From Amaricoccus macauensis_A (GTDB lineage: Bacteria > Pseudomonadota > Alphaproteobacteria > Rhodobacterales > Rhodobacteraceae), in the NCBI RefSeq assembly GCF_049800915.1, contig NZ_JBNAFY010000002.1:620001-684000 (forward strand): 64,000 nucleotides of DNA. The letters run 5' to 3'. Shown here piece after piece: positions 43,004 through 50,839 of the stretch (position 1 is its first letter; the number at the start of each line of letters is the position of its first letter). Both the position numbers and the translations under genes were made by a program. Below the pieces are notes generated by a model that searched no databases, had not been told where the DNA came from, and saw only the letters and a program-made list of their open reading frames with translations.

Positions 43004-43869
43004 TGCGGAGGTCTTTCCTGCCGGTCCTGACCGTGGTCGCGGCGATCATCCTGCTCTGGTATGCGGGCGCGGTCTGGCTCAATTCGGCCTGGGCCTACGA
43101 CCAGGCGGGCCGCGACGAGGTGGAGCTTACCTTCCCTGCGCTGGTGGCGGACACTTGGAGCCAGGATCGTCCGCGCCTGCCCGCGCCGCATCAGGTGGTG
43201 GCGGAACTCTGGAAATCCACGGTCGAGACACGGATCACGTCCAAGCGCAGCCTCGTCTATCATGCCTGGATCACGCTTTCCTCCACGCTGACCGGCTTCG
43301 CGCTGGGCGTGGCGCTCGGGATCCTGCTTGCCGTCGGCATCGTGCACAACCGGACGATGAATGCCTCCGTCATGCCCTGGGTGATCGCGAGCCAGACCAT
43401 TCCGATCCTCGCCATCGCACCGATGATCATCGTGGTGCTCAGTTCCATCGGCGTCACGGGGCTGCTGCCGAAGGCGCTGATCTCGATGTATCTCAGTTTC
43501 TTCCCGGTGGTCGTGGGCATGGTGAAGGGGCTGCGGAGCCCGGAAGTCATGCAGCTCGACCAGATGCGCACCTGGAACGCGAGCGGGGCGCAGACCTTCC
43601 GCAAGCTGCGCTGGCCGTCGAGCCTTCCCTATCTCTTCGCCTCGCTGAAGGTGGCGGTGGCGGCGAGCCTCGTGGGGGCGATCATCGGCGAGTTGCCCAC
43701 GGGCGCGGTGGCGGGGCTTGGCGCGCGGATGCTCTCGGGCAGCTACTACGGCCAGACGGTTCAGATCTGGTCGGCGCTGGTGATGGCGGCCATTCTTGCC
43801 GCCTGTCTCGTGGCGCTGATCGGCCTTGCGGAGCGCGTGGCGGGCCGGATGATGGGGGCACGGGCGTGA
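43000..43869 (+). CDS. ABC transporter permease 1
   Basis: 289 aa inner-membrane permease of the SsuC/TauC (BPD_transp_1) type. An N-terminal helix (FLPVLTVVAAIILLWYAGAVWL) is followed by a periplasmic stretch and five more helices. The coupling helix EAA-like loop is DQMRTWNASGAQTFRKLRWPSSLPYLFASLKVAVA. Starts with an ATGA overlap with the GNAT gene. Its partner permease lies 1.26 kb downstream, beyond an inverted gene. Confidence 0.92.
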   Translation: MMRRSFLPVLTVVAAIILLWYAGAVWLNSAWAYDQAGRDEVELTFPALVADTWSQDRPRLPAPHQVVAELWKSTVETRITSKRSLVYHAWITLSSTLTGFALGVALGILLAVGIVHNRTMNASVMPWVIASQTIPILAIAPMIIVVLSSIGVTGLLPKALISMYLSFFPVVVGMVKGLRSPEVMQLDQMRTWNASGAQTFRKLRWPSSLPYLFASLKVAVAASLVGAIIGELPTGAVAGLGARMLSGSYYGQTVQIWSALVMAAILAACLVALIGLAERVAGRMMGARA

Positions 43870-43883
43870 GGAGGGGTGTGCGC

Positions 43884-45035
43884 TCAATCCCTGAACTGGA
43901 AGGCTTCGAAGGGCGAAAGCGCGGCTTCGATCCTTGCCTTGTCGCCGTCGCGGGGGCCGTGGATCCAGCCCCACTGGCGGATTTCGAGGCGCTTCGCGCG
44001 GCGATCGGCCTTGAGGTCGATTACGGCGGCAATCCGGTCCCCGATCAGGACGGGCAGACCGAAATAGCCGTATTTGCGTTTCGGCGCCGGCACATAGGCC
44101 TCGAAGCGGTGGTCGTGGTCGAAGAGCCGATTGAGACGCGGGCGCTGGATTGCCAGCGGGTCGAAGGGCGAAAGGATGTGGACGCGGTTGCCGGGTGCAG
44201 GCAGGCCGAGGGCCGCCGTTTCGGGCGTGGTCCAGTGCGTGGGGTCCGGCTCGTCCCCCAGACGGACGGGAACGAGCTTGCGCTGGCGGATGCGGCGCTC
44301 GATCAGGGCGGCCATGCCGGGCTTGCGGGGCGCGTCGAGGTAGCAGATGCTCTCGAGGCTGACGATGGCTTGCGCGCGCAGGGCGCGGTCGAGCAGGTAA
44401 GCGAGGATCTGTGCCTCGCTCGCGGCGCGCGGACGGCGCGCCCATCCGAAGTGGCGGTTGGTCAGGTCATAGGTGCGCAACATGCCATCACGGCGGCTGA
44501 TCGCCAGTTCTCCGGCGAAGAAGGCGTATTGCATGGCGGCCTTGGCGGGTTTGCGGCTCGCCCAGGCGTGATGCTTCTCGACGAGCTCCTCATCGGCGAA
44601 GTCGCGGATGCTGAGCGGCCCTTCGCGGCGAATGCGGGAGAGCACGCGGGCAACATCGCTCTGCGAGATGCGGCCGAACCAGCGCTCGGTGTCCGCGGCC
44701 TCGGCCTTCATCGCTGGCATGAAGTGGCGGTAGGCATCTGTGGGAAGATAGGCCAGGGCATGGGCCCAGTATTCGAACACGGATTTCTCGATGTTCTGTG
44801 CGGTGTGGAGATCCTTCCGGCGGTAACCGGGGATGCGAGACCAGAGGATATGGTGATGGGCGCGCTCGATGACGTGGATGGTGTCGATCTGCACGTAGCC
44901 GAGATGGGCGATTGCAGCGCGCGTGGCATCGGGGCCTTCGCCGAACGGCGCGTCTGCGTCGAGGCGCTGGGCGTGCAGCCAGAGCCTGCGGGCGCGGGGC
45001 AGGTCGATCTCGAGCGGAGCATTGCGGCGAGCCAT
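43884..45035 (-). CDS. YcaQ/AlkX-type (HTH_42) DNA glycosylase
   Basis: 383 aa from the ATG at 45035; the frame upstream lacks protein character. HTH_42 superfamily, with the QxD catalytic motif of interstrand-crosslink glycosylases at Q49-I-D51 (YVQIDTIHVIERAHHHILWSR). Further family segments: YWAHALAYLP, GPLSIRDF, WARRKP-like SRKPAKAAMQYAFFAGELAISRRDGM, LSPFDPLAIQRPRLNRLFDHDHRFEAYVPAPKRKYGYFGLPVL, the last being highly typical. Such enzymes unhook nitrogen-mustard-type crosslinks. It sits backwards between the two permease genes. Confidence 0.88.
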   Translation of the reverse strand: MARRNAPLEIDLPRARRLWLHAQRLDADAPFGEGPDATRAAIAHLGYVQIDTIHVIERAHHHILWSRIPGYRRKDLHTAQNIEKSVFEYWAHALAYLPTDAYRHFMPAMKAEAADTERWFGRISQSDVARVLSRIRREGPLSIRDFADEELVEKHHAWASRKPAKAAMQYAFFAGELAISRRDGMLRTYDLTNRHFGWARRPRAASEAQILAYLLDRALRAQAIVSLESICYLDAPRKPGMAALIERRIRQRKLVPVRLGDEPDPTHWTTPETAALGLPAPGNRVHILSPFDPLAIQRPRLNRLFDHDHRFEAYVPAPKRKYGYFGLPVLIGDRIAAVIDLKADRRAKRLEIRQWGWIHGPRDGDKARIEAALSPFEAFQFRD

Positions 45036-45127
45036 GCGGGGGTTTGTGGCCGGGGCCGGGGGGGCTTGTCCAGAGGGCTTGATCCGGCTGGCACCTGCGG
45101 CAGACGGCAAGAAATGGAGGTCCGGCA

Positions 45128-45967
45128 ATGAGCGCGGCGCTTGTCCTGATACTCGCGGTCTGGCTGGGGGCCTGGTGGATCAACACCCGCGCGGTGCGCG
45201 CAGGCGGCTGGATGGGGCGGATCTTTCCGCCGGTCTTCTTCGGCGTGACGCTGATCGGGCTTTGGGAACTGGCGGTGCGCCTTTTCGAGATCAGCCCGGT
45301 GCTGCTGCCCGCACCCTCGGCCATCGCGGTGCGTCTGGTAGAGGCGCGTGCGATCCTCTGGGAGGATGTGACGCAGACCTTCTTCAAGGGCGCGCTTTCT
45401 GGCTATGCCATCGGCTGCGGCGCGGCGATCCTCACGGGTATTCTCGTGGACCGGATGCCCTTTCTCCGCCGCGGTCTGCTGCCGGTGGGCAATTTCGTCT
45501 CCGCGCTGCCGATCATCGGCATGGCGCCGATCATGGTGATGTGGTTCGGCTTCGACTGGGAATCGAAGGCGGCCATCGTGGTGCTGATGGTGTTCTTCCC
45601 GATGCTTGTGAACACTGTTCAAGGTCTCGCTGCGACCGATCCGATGCAAAGAGACCTGATGAACACCTATGCGGCGAGTTACTTGCAGGGACTGGTCAAG
45701 ATGCGGCTGCCGGCTGCTTCACCTTTCCTGTTTAATGGCTTGAAAATCTGCACGACTTTGGCTCTGATCGGCGCCATTGTCGCGGAATTCTTCGGCTCGC
45801 CGACGCGGGGCATGGGGTTTCGGATCTCGACCGAGGTCGGGCGTCTTGCGCTCGACATGGTCTGGGCCGAAATCGCGATTGCCGCGCTTGTGGGCTCTGC
45901 GTTCTACGGAACCCTCGCACTGGCCGAACGGGCCGCGACCTTCTGGCATCCGGCGCAGCGCAGCTGA
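45128..45967 (+). CDS. ABC transporter permease 2
   Basis: 279 aa permease of the same family as permease 1, with six membrane helices and the EAA-like loop NTYAASYLQGLVKMRLPAASPFLFNGLKICTTLALIGAIVAEFFG. GGAGG lies 7 nt before the ATG at 45128. Followed after 47 nt by the binding-protein gene. The ~90-nt divergent gap to the glycosylase gene must supply a promoter if the first half of the operon does not read through. Confidence 0.92.
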   Translation: MSAALVLILAVWLGAWWINTRAVRAGGWMGRIFPPVFFGVTLIGLWELAVRLFEISPVLLPAPSAIAVRLVEARAILWEDVTQTFFKGALSGYAIGCGAAILTGILVDRMPFLRRGLLPVGNFVSALPIIGMAPIMVMWFGFDWESKAAIVVLMVFFPMLVNTVQGLAATDPMQRDLMNTYAASYLQGLVKMRLPAASPFLFNGLKICTTLALIGAIVAEFFGSPTRGMGFRISTEVGRLALDMVWAEIAIAALVGSAFYGTLALAERAATFWHPAQRS

Positions 45968-46014
45968 CGTCCGGGAGCCGCAACAGGACGTGTGTGTCGC
46001 AAGGAGACGAGTGC

Positions 46015-46998
46015 ATGAAGAAGACGTTGGCCGGTATTCCGTTGGCAGCTCTGATGTTCGGGGCCGCAGCCCAGGCGCAGGAGGTGACCATCCAGCTCAA
46101 GTGGGTCACCCAGGCGCAGTTCGCAGGCTACTATGTGGCGCTCGATCAGGGCTTCTACGAGGAAGAAGGGCTCGACGTCACCGTGAAGCCGGGCGGCCCG
46201 GACATCGCGCCGCCCCAGGTGATCGCGGGTGGAAGCGCGGATGTGATCGTGGAGTGGATGCCCGCGGCGCTGGCAGCACGCGAGGCGGGCCTTCCGCTGG
46301 TGAACATCGCCCAGCCTTTCAAGTCCTCGGGCATGATGCTGACCTGCCGCAACGATTCCGGCGTGACCTCGACGGAGGATTTCCCCGGTCAGACGCTGGG
46401 TGTCTGGTTCTTCGGCAATGAATACCCGTTCCTGTCCTGGATGAGCACGCTGGGCATCCCGACCGATGGCGGCGAGGAGGGTGTGACCGTTCTCAAGCAG
46501 GGCTTCAATGTCGATCCGCTGTTGCAGAACCAGGCGGCCTGCATCTCGACCATGACCTACAACGAATACTGGCAGGTGATCGATGCGGGGCTGAGCGAGG
46601 ATGACCTTACGGTCTTCAAGTATCAAGATCAGGGCGTCGCGACGCTGGAAGATGGTCTCTACGTGCTCGAGGAGCGGCTCGAGGACCCCGAATTCGTCGA
46701 TACCATGGCGAAATTCGTCCGGGCTTCGATGAAAGGCTGGAAGTGGGCCGAGGAGAACCCCGAGGATGCGGCGATGATCGTGCTCGACTATGACGAGACC
46801 GGCGCGCAGCAGGAGCATCACCAGATCCGCATGATGGGCGAGGTGGCCAAGCTCACCGCGGGTTCGGACGGCACGCTCGACGAAGCCGACTACCAGCGGA
46901 CGGTCGACACGCTGCTTTCGGCAGGTTCCGATCCGGTCATCACCAAGGCGCCAGAGGGTGCCTGGACCCATGTGGTGACGGACGCGGCCTTCGACTGA
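46015..46998 (+). CDS. ABC transporter substrate-binding protein (NMT1/THI5-like)
   Basis: 327 aa from the ATG at 46015, behind AAGGAGA. Signal peptide MKKTLAGIPLAALMFGAAAQA-QEV. The mature part opens with VTIQLKWVTQAQFAGYYVALDQGFYEEEGLDVTVKPGGPDI, the hallmark of NMT1/THI5/ThiY-like proteins that bind hydroxymethylpyrimidine, riboflavin or related heterocycles. With dihydropyrimidinase and an N-carbamoyl amidase nearby, a pyrimidine ligand is the best guess. The last 109 nt overlap the convergent EamA gene. Confidence 0.92.
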   Translation: MKKTLAGIPLAALMFGAAAQAQEVTIQLKWVTQAQFAGYYVALDQGFYEEEGLDVTVKPGGPDIAPPQVIAGGSADVIVEWMPAALAAREAGLPLVNIAQPFKSSGMMLTCRNDSGVTSTEDFPGQTLGVWFFGNEYPFLSWMSTLGIPTDGGEEGVTVLKQGFNVDPLLQNQAACISTMTYNEYWQVIDAGLSEDDLTVFKYQDQGVATLEDGLYVLEERLEDPEFVDTMAKFVRASMKGWKWAEENPEDAAMIVLDYDETGAQQEHHQIRMMGEVAKLTAGSDGTLDEADYQRTVDTLLSAGSDPVITKAPEGAWTHVVTDAAFD

Positions 46999-47939
46999 CA
47001 CGCGCAGGGCACGGGAGATAGATCCTTCGCCCTGGAGGGGCGGAGGATCAGGGAAAACGGCGTTGTTATGATCGCCAGGCACCCGACGACGAGCGCCACG
47101 CCGATCCAGCCAGGAACGGGCAGGCGCTCGCCAACGATGATGACGGCCAGCACCGCCGCGACAACGGGCTCGAGCAGCGTGATCGTCGTCGCCATGCTCG
47201 CCTGCACCCGCGCGAGGCCGTAGCCGAAGCAGAGGTAGCCGAGAAACATCGGCACAGCGGCCATGTAGATCCCGACCGCGGCATTGCTCCATGACGCCAG
47301 GAACGGCCCGCCGGTGACGATCAGAACCGGGAGGAGGAGCAGGCCGCCCAGGCCGAAGGTCGCGCCCATGGCCGCAGAGGAGGGAATGCCCCGGAGCATC
47401 ATTCGGCGCGCGGTCCAGGAATAGAGCGCATAGGTGAGGCCTCCGATGAGGCCGAGAAGCACACCGAGTGGCACGGAAGCACCGCTTTGGATTTCCCCGT
47501 GGGAGGCGTTTTCCGCCACACAGATCAGACCCATCCCGATGAGGCCCACCAGTGCGCCCAGGCTCCAGCGGAAGGTCAGACGCGACCGGTCGAGCGCATA
47601 TTCGATGAGAGCCGAAAGCAGCGGTGCGGAGCCGATGGTGATGACTGTCCCGATCGTGACGCCTGCAAGGCGCATCGAGCCGTAGAAGGCCAGCGGATAG
47701 ATCGCGACGGCCAGCGCGCCTGTGACCAGAAGGCGCCACCGCGCCCGAAGTTCGGCGCGGGACCGGGTAATGCCGCGCAGGGCCGCAAGCGCCTGGGCGA
47801 TACCGCCCACGCCCATTGCGGCCGCACCGATCGCAGCAGCGCTGACATCGGGAGCGAAGGTTGCCGCGGTGCCGGTCGTGCCCCAGACCACCGCGGAGAA
47901 GAGGATCGCGGCAACGCCCCAGGCGTAGTCTCGTTTCAT
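46890..47939 (-). CDS. EamA/DMT family transporter
   Basis: 349 aa with ten membrane helices in two EamA repeats (GVAAILFSAVVWGTTGTAATFAP... and LGVLLGLIGGLTYALYSWTARR..., ARVQASMATTITLLEPVVAAVLAVIIVGERLPVPGWIGVALVVGCLAII). Drug/metabolite exporter family. The normal family core ends near residue 300; about 45 extra C-terminal residues (RPSRAKDLSPVPCACQSKAASVTTWVQAPSG...) are encoded by sequence antisense to the binding-protein gene and look like read-through. Lies 1 nt behind tetR-like gene, in one operon. Confidence 0.88.
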   Translation of the reverse strand: MKRDYAWGVAAILFSAVVWGTTGTAATFAPDVSAAAIGAAAMGVGGIAQALAALRGITRSRAELRARWRLLVTGALAVAIYPLAFYGSMRLAGVTIGTVITIGSAPLLSALIEYALDRSRLTFRWSLGALVGLIGMGLICVAENASHGEIQSGASVPLGVLLGLIGGLTYALYSWTARRMMLRGIPSSAAMGATFGLGGLLLLPVLIVTGGPFLASWSNAAVGIYMAAVPMFLGYLCFGYGLARVQASMATTITLLEPVVAAVLAVIIVGERLPVPGWIGVALVVGCLAIITTPFSLILRPSRAKDLSPVPCACQSKAASVTTWVQAPSGALVMTGSEPAESSVSTVRW

Positions 47940-47940
47940 G

Positions 47941-48531
47941 TCAGAGTGCCTTCAGCATGTTTTCGACCATTCCACGCGCGGCGATCACCCGCGCACTGCT
48001 GCCTTCAAGACCGGCGCGCGACATGGCGCCCTCGAGGATGAAGGCGATATGCGCGGCCAACGTGGCCACGCGGTCCGGCGCATCAGGCAGCAGTTCCGAA
48101 AGGTGTCGGGCGAGGATGCTCTCGACCTGTTCCTTGTGGCGCCGGACTGCGTCGCGACCGGCGTTGCCCGCTTCAAGCTCGGCGGCGGCATTGAGCAGCC
48201 CGCAACCGCGAAACCCGCGCTCGTAGGCGAACTCGGCGTGGTCCTGATAGGCATCGAAAACCGCGAGGACGCGCTGCGACGGGGAGGAGGCCGTTGCCAC
48301 GCGCGCATCGTAGAGCGCAAGCCATTCCGCGTGTCGCGCCTCGATATACTGGTTCACCAGATCCGCCTTCGAGGCGAAGTTGTTGTAAAGACTTTTCTTC
48401 GCCACACCGGCCCGTTCGACGATGGCGTCGATCCCGGTTCCGCCGATGCCGTGGTCATAGAAAAGAGCCATCGCCGCCCGCATCAGGCGGTCGCGCGCAG
48501 ATTCTCGCGTTGCGGTTTCAGGCTTGGGCAT
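47941..48531 (-). CDS. TetR/AcrR family repressor
   Basis: 196 aa. N-terminal helix-turn-helix: RDRLMRAAMALFYDHGIGGTGIDAIVERAGVAKKSLYNNFASKADLVNQYIEARHAEW. C-terminal ligand domain with a Cys in ERGFRGCGLLNAAAELE, a position often seen in thiol-reactive TetR regulators. It is the first gene of a two-gene operon with the EamA exporter (1-nt gap), the classical regulator/exporter pair. A palindromic operator candidate at 48553-48566 lies immediately upstream. Confidence 0.92.
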   Translation of the reverse strand: MPKPETATRESARDRLMRAAMALFYDHGIGGTGIDAIVERAGVAKKSLYNNFASKADLVNQYIEARHAEWLALYDARVATASSPSQRVLAVFDAYQDHAEFAYERGFRGCGLLNAAAELEAGNAGRDAVRRHKEQVESILARHLSELLPDAPDRVATLAAHIAFILEGAMSRAGLEGSSARVIAARGMVENMLKAL

Positions 48532-48552
48532 GAAGGCCTCCTAAACGAGTAG

Positions 48553-48566
48553 GTAGACCGGTATAC
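48553..48566 (-). promoter_or_regulatory. TetR operator candidate
   Basis: GTAGACCGGTATAC is a 14-bp palindrome with one mismatched pair, 22 nt upstream of the tetR-like ATG. The TAGACC/GGTCTA half-site is the type recognised by NemR-like TetR repressors. Autoregulation of the regulator/exporter operon is inferred. Confidence 0.5.
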
Positions 48567-48745
48567 ATATATAGAGGTGAAATCAAGCAGCATTCGATCC
48601 GGATGGGGCCGTCTTCGCCCCCACCATGCCTCATTCGAAAGCAGGATTTGCAACTTCTCACCCTCCGGTATTAAGCATGTAGCAAAAGAGACTTGCTCGG
48701 GGGGAGCGCCATGATCGCGATTGTACGCACGGGGGGGGCTGCCGC

Positions 48746-49675
48746 ATGAACACGGCTTTCATCACCCATACGGAATGCCTCGACCATGTGACCCCCGAAG
48801 GGCATCCCGAATGCGCCGACCGGCTGCGCGCGGTTCAAGCCGCCTTCGATGCCGAAGATTTCGCCTATCTCATCCGGATCGAAGCCCCGCTCGCGGAGGA
48901 TGCCCATATCCTGCGCGTGCATCCGGAAGCCTATCTGGAAGCAATTGTCGAGCGTGCGCCGAGCGAAGGGTTCGTCTCGATCGATTCCGACACATTCATG
49001 AGCCCAGGCACGCTGAACGCGGCCCGGCGTGGGGCAGGGGCAATCGTCGAGGCGGTGGACATGGTGATGAGGGGCGAGGTGAAGAACGCCTTCTGCGCCA
49101 TTCGCCCACCAGGCCACCATGCCGAGACGCAGACCGCCATGGGGTTCTGTTTCTTCGGCAATGTTGTGATCGGTGCAAAGCACGCGCTGGAGGCACATGG
49201 CCTCAGCCGTGTCGCCATCATGGATTTCGATGTTCATCACGGCAATGGCACCCAGGATCTGGTGTGGCATGACGAGCGCATCCTTTTTGCCTCGACCCAG
49301 CAGATGCCGCTCTATCCCGGCACCGGCGCGCGCACGGAGCGCGGCGCGCACCGCCAGATCGTCAACGCGCCGTTGCCGCCCGGCGCGGATGGTGCGGCTT
49401 TTCGCAAGGTGATGGAGGAGCGCGTCCTGCCTTCCATCGAGGCGCACGAGCCGGAGATGGTGTTCATTTCGGCGGGTTTCGATGCCCATGCCCGCGACCC
49501 GATGGCGAACCTCAACCTCGGGGACAGCGATTTCGCCTGGGCGACGCGCGAGCTGTGCAAGATCGCGGATCGACATGCGCAAGGCCGGGTCGTATCGACT
49601 CTCGAAGGCGGATATGATTTGCAGGCGCTTGCGTCGGCTTCGGCGGCGCATGTCCGAGTCCTGATGGAGCGTTGA
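48746..49675 (+). CDS. Histone-deacetylase-family (acetylpolyamine) amidohydrolase
   Basis: 309 aa class II HDAC-like fold. Zinc and charge-relay motifs are complete: AIRPPGHHAE, MDFDVHHGNGTQ, SAGFDAHARDPMANL and STLEGGYDLQALA. Bacterial members deacetylate acetylpolyamines, other acetylated amines or acyl-lysines. The gene directly precedes xseB (1 nt between stop and ATG), an arrangement common in Rhodobacterales. Confidence 0.92.
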   Translation: MNTAFITHTECLDHVTPEGHPECADRLRAVQAAFDAEDFAYLIRIEAPLAEDAHILRVHPEAYLEAIVERAPSEGFVSIDSDTFMSPGTLNAARRGAGAIVEAVDMVMRGEVKNAFCAIRPPGHHAETQTAMGFCFFGNVVIGAKHALEAHGLSRVAIMDFDVHHGNGTQDLVWHDERILFASTQQMPLYPGTGARTERGAHRQIVNAPLPPGADGAAFRKVMEERVLPSIEAHEPEMVFISAGFDAHARDPMANLNLGDSDFAWATRELCKIADRHAQGRVVSTLEGGYDLQALASASAAHVRVLMER

Positions 49676-49676
49676 A

Positions 49677-49922
49677 ATGTCCGATACCAAGGCCCCTGTC
49701 GCCGATCTCAGCTTCGAGCAGGCTCTGGGCGAGCTCGAGACCGTGGTGGGTGCGCTGGAAAAGGGCACGGTGCCGCTGGAGGAGTCGATTGCGCTCTACG
49801 AACGGGGTGCCGCCCTGCGCGCGCATTGCGAGACGAAGCTGAAGGACGCGGAGGCCAAGGTGACCCAGATCACCGAGGCGCCGGATGGAACCGTAACCGG
49901 TCGGGATGTCGATATCGCCTAG
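49677..49922 (+). CDS. xseB: Exodeoxyribonuclease VII small subunit
   Basis: 81 aa. XseB pattern: LSFEQALGELETVVGALEKGTVPLEESIALYERGAALRAHCETKLKDAEAKV, one helical hairpin. The subunit binds XseA to form exonuclease VII, which degrades single-stranded DNA. xseA is not in the window. It abuts ispA (stop TAG followed at once by ATG), the usual xseB-ispA arrangement. Confidence 0.95.
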   Translation: MSDTKAPVADLSFEQALGELETVVGALEKGTVPLEESIALYERGAALRAHCETKLKDAEAKVTQITEAPDGTVTGRDVDIA

Positions 49923-50810
49923 ATGGACTCGAAACTGCTGCAATTTCACGCGGCCCTGAGCCAGGCCGCCACCCAGGTCGAGGAAGCGCTCGATGCCTTC
50001 CTGCCTGCGCAAGACACGTTTCTTGGCCCGCCGATCCGCCACGCGGTGCTTTCGGGAGGCAAGCGGCTGCGCGCCTTTCTCGCCATGGAGAGCGCGGCGC
50101 TCTTCCGGGTGCCGCCGGGCCAGGCCCTGCGGACCGCTGCGGCGGTGGAGTGCATCCACGCCTACAGCCTCGTGCATGACGATCTGCCGGCGATGGACGA
50201 CGACGACATGCGCCGCGGAAAGCCAACGGTTCATGTGAAGTGGGACGAAGCGACCGCGATCCTCGCCGGGGACGCCCTGCAGACGCTGGCCTTCGACATC
50301 CTGTCGGCCCCGCAGAGCGGGATAGACCCTCGGGTGCAGATCCGGCTCATTGCGCGGCTCTCGAAATGCGCGGGCGCGGCCGGCATGGTCGGCGGTCAGG
50401 CCTTCGACATCGCGGCCGAACGCAGCGCCGCCAACCTCGGCTTCGACGAGATCGCCATGCTCCAGTCGCTCAAGACCGGGGCGCTCATCGGCTGGGCAGC
50501 GGAATCGGGCGCCATCCTCGGGCGGCAGGATACCGCGCCCCTGCAGCGATACGCCGCGGCGCTCGGGCTTGCCTTTCAGATCCAGGATGACATCCTCGAC
50601 GTGGAGGGGGATCCGGACGCGGTGGGCAAGCAGTTGCGCAAGGATGAGGCAAAGGGTAAGGCGACCTTCGTTTCGCTGCTCGGTCTCGAGGGCGCGCGGG
50701 AACGGGCGCTGGAACTGGCCGAATCCGCACGCGGGCATCTGTCGCCCTACGGATCGGCAGCGCAGAACCTGAAGCTTGCGGCGACCTTCGCCGTCGAGCG
50801 GACCGGCTGA
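49923..50810 (+). CDS. ispA: Geranylgeranyl/farnesyl diphosphate synthase (IspA)
   Basis: 295 aa all-helical polyprenyl synthase. First aspartate-rich motif HDDLPAMDDDDMRRG (starting at D86), second FQIQDDILDVEGD; GGKRLRAFL binds isopentenyl diphosphate. The position directly before dxs and after xseB is the conserved ispA order. Makes farnesyl diphosphate for quinones, carotenoids and bactoprenol. Confidence 0.95.
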   Translation: MDSKLLQFHAALSQAATQVEEALDAFLPAQDTFLGPPIRHAVLSGGKRLRAFLAMESAALFRVPPGQALRTAAAVECIHAYSLVHDDLPAMDDDDMRRGKPTVHVKWDEATAILAGDALQTLAFDILSAPQSGIDPRVQIRLIARLSKCAGAAGMVGGQAFDIAAERSAANLGFDEIAMLQSLKTGALIGWAAESGAILGRQDTAPLQRYAAALGLAFQIQDDILDVEGDPDAVGKQLRKDEAKGKATFVSLLGLEGARERALELAESARGHLSPYGSAAQNLKLAATFAVERTG

Positions 50811-50839
50811 GCGCATCTAGAGAAGGACACCAAGCCAGA

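Noticed and set aside
42819..45131. 770-codon frame spanning acetyltransferase, permease and glycosylase loci
   Set aside because: Crosses three real genes in other frames; no coherent fold.
45904..47739. 611-codon minus-strand frame across the substrate-binding protein and EamA genes
   Set aside because: Shadow of two well-supported genes in other frames.
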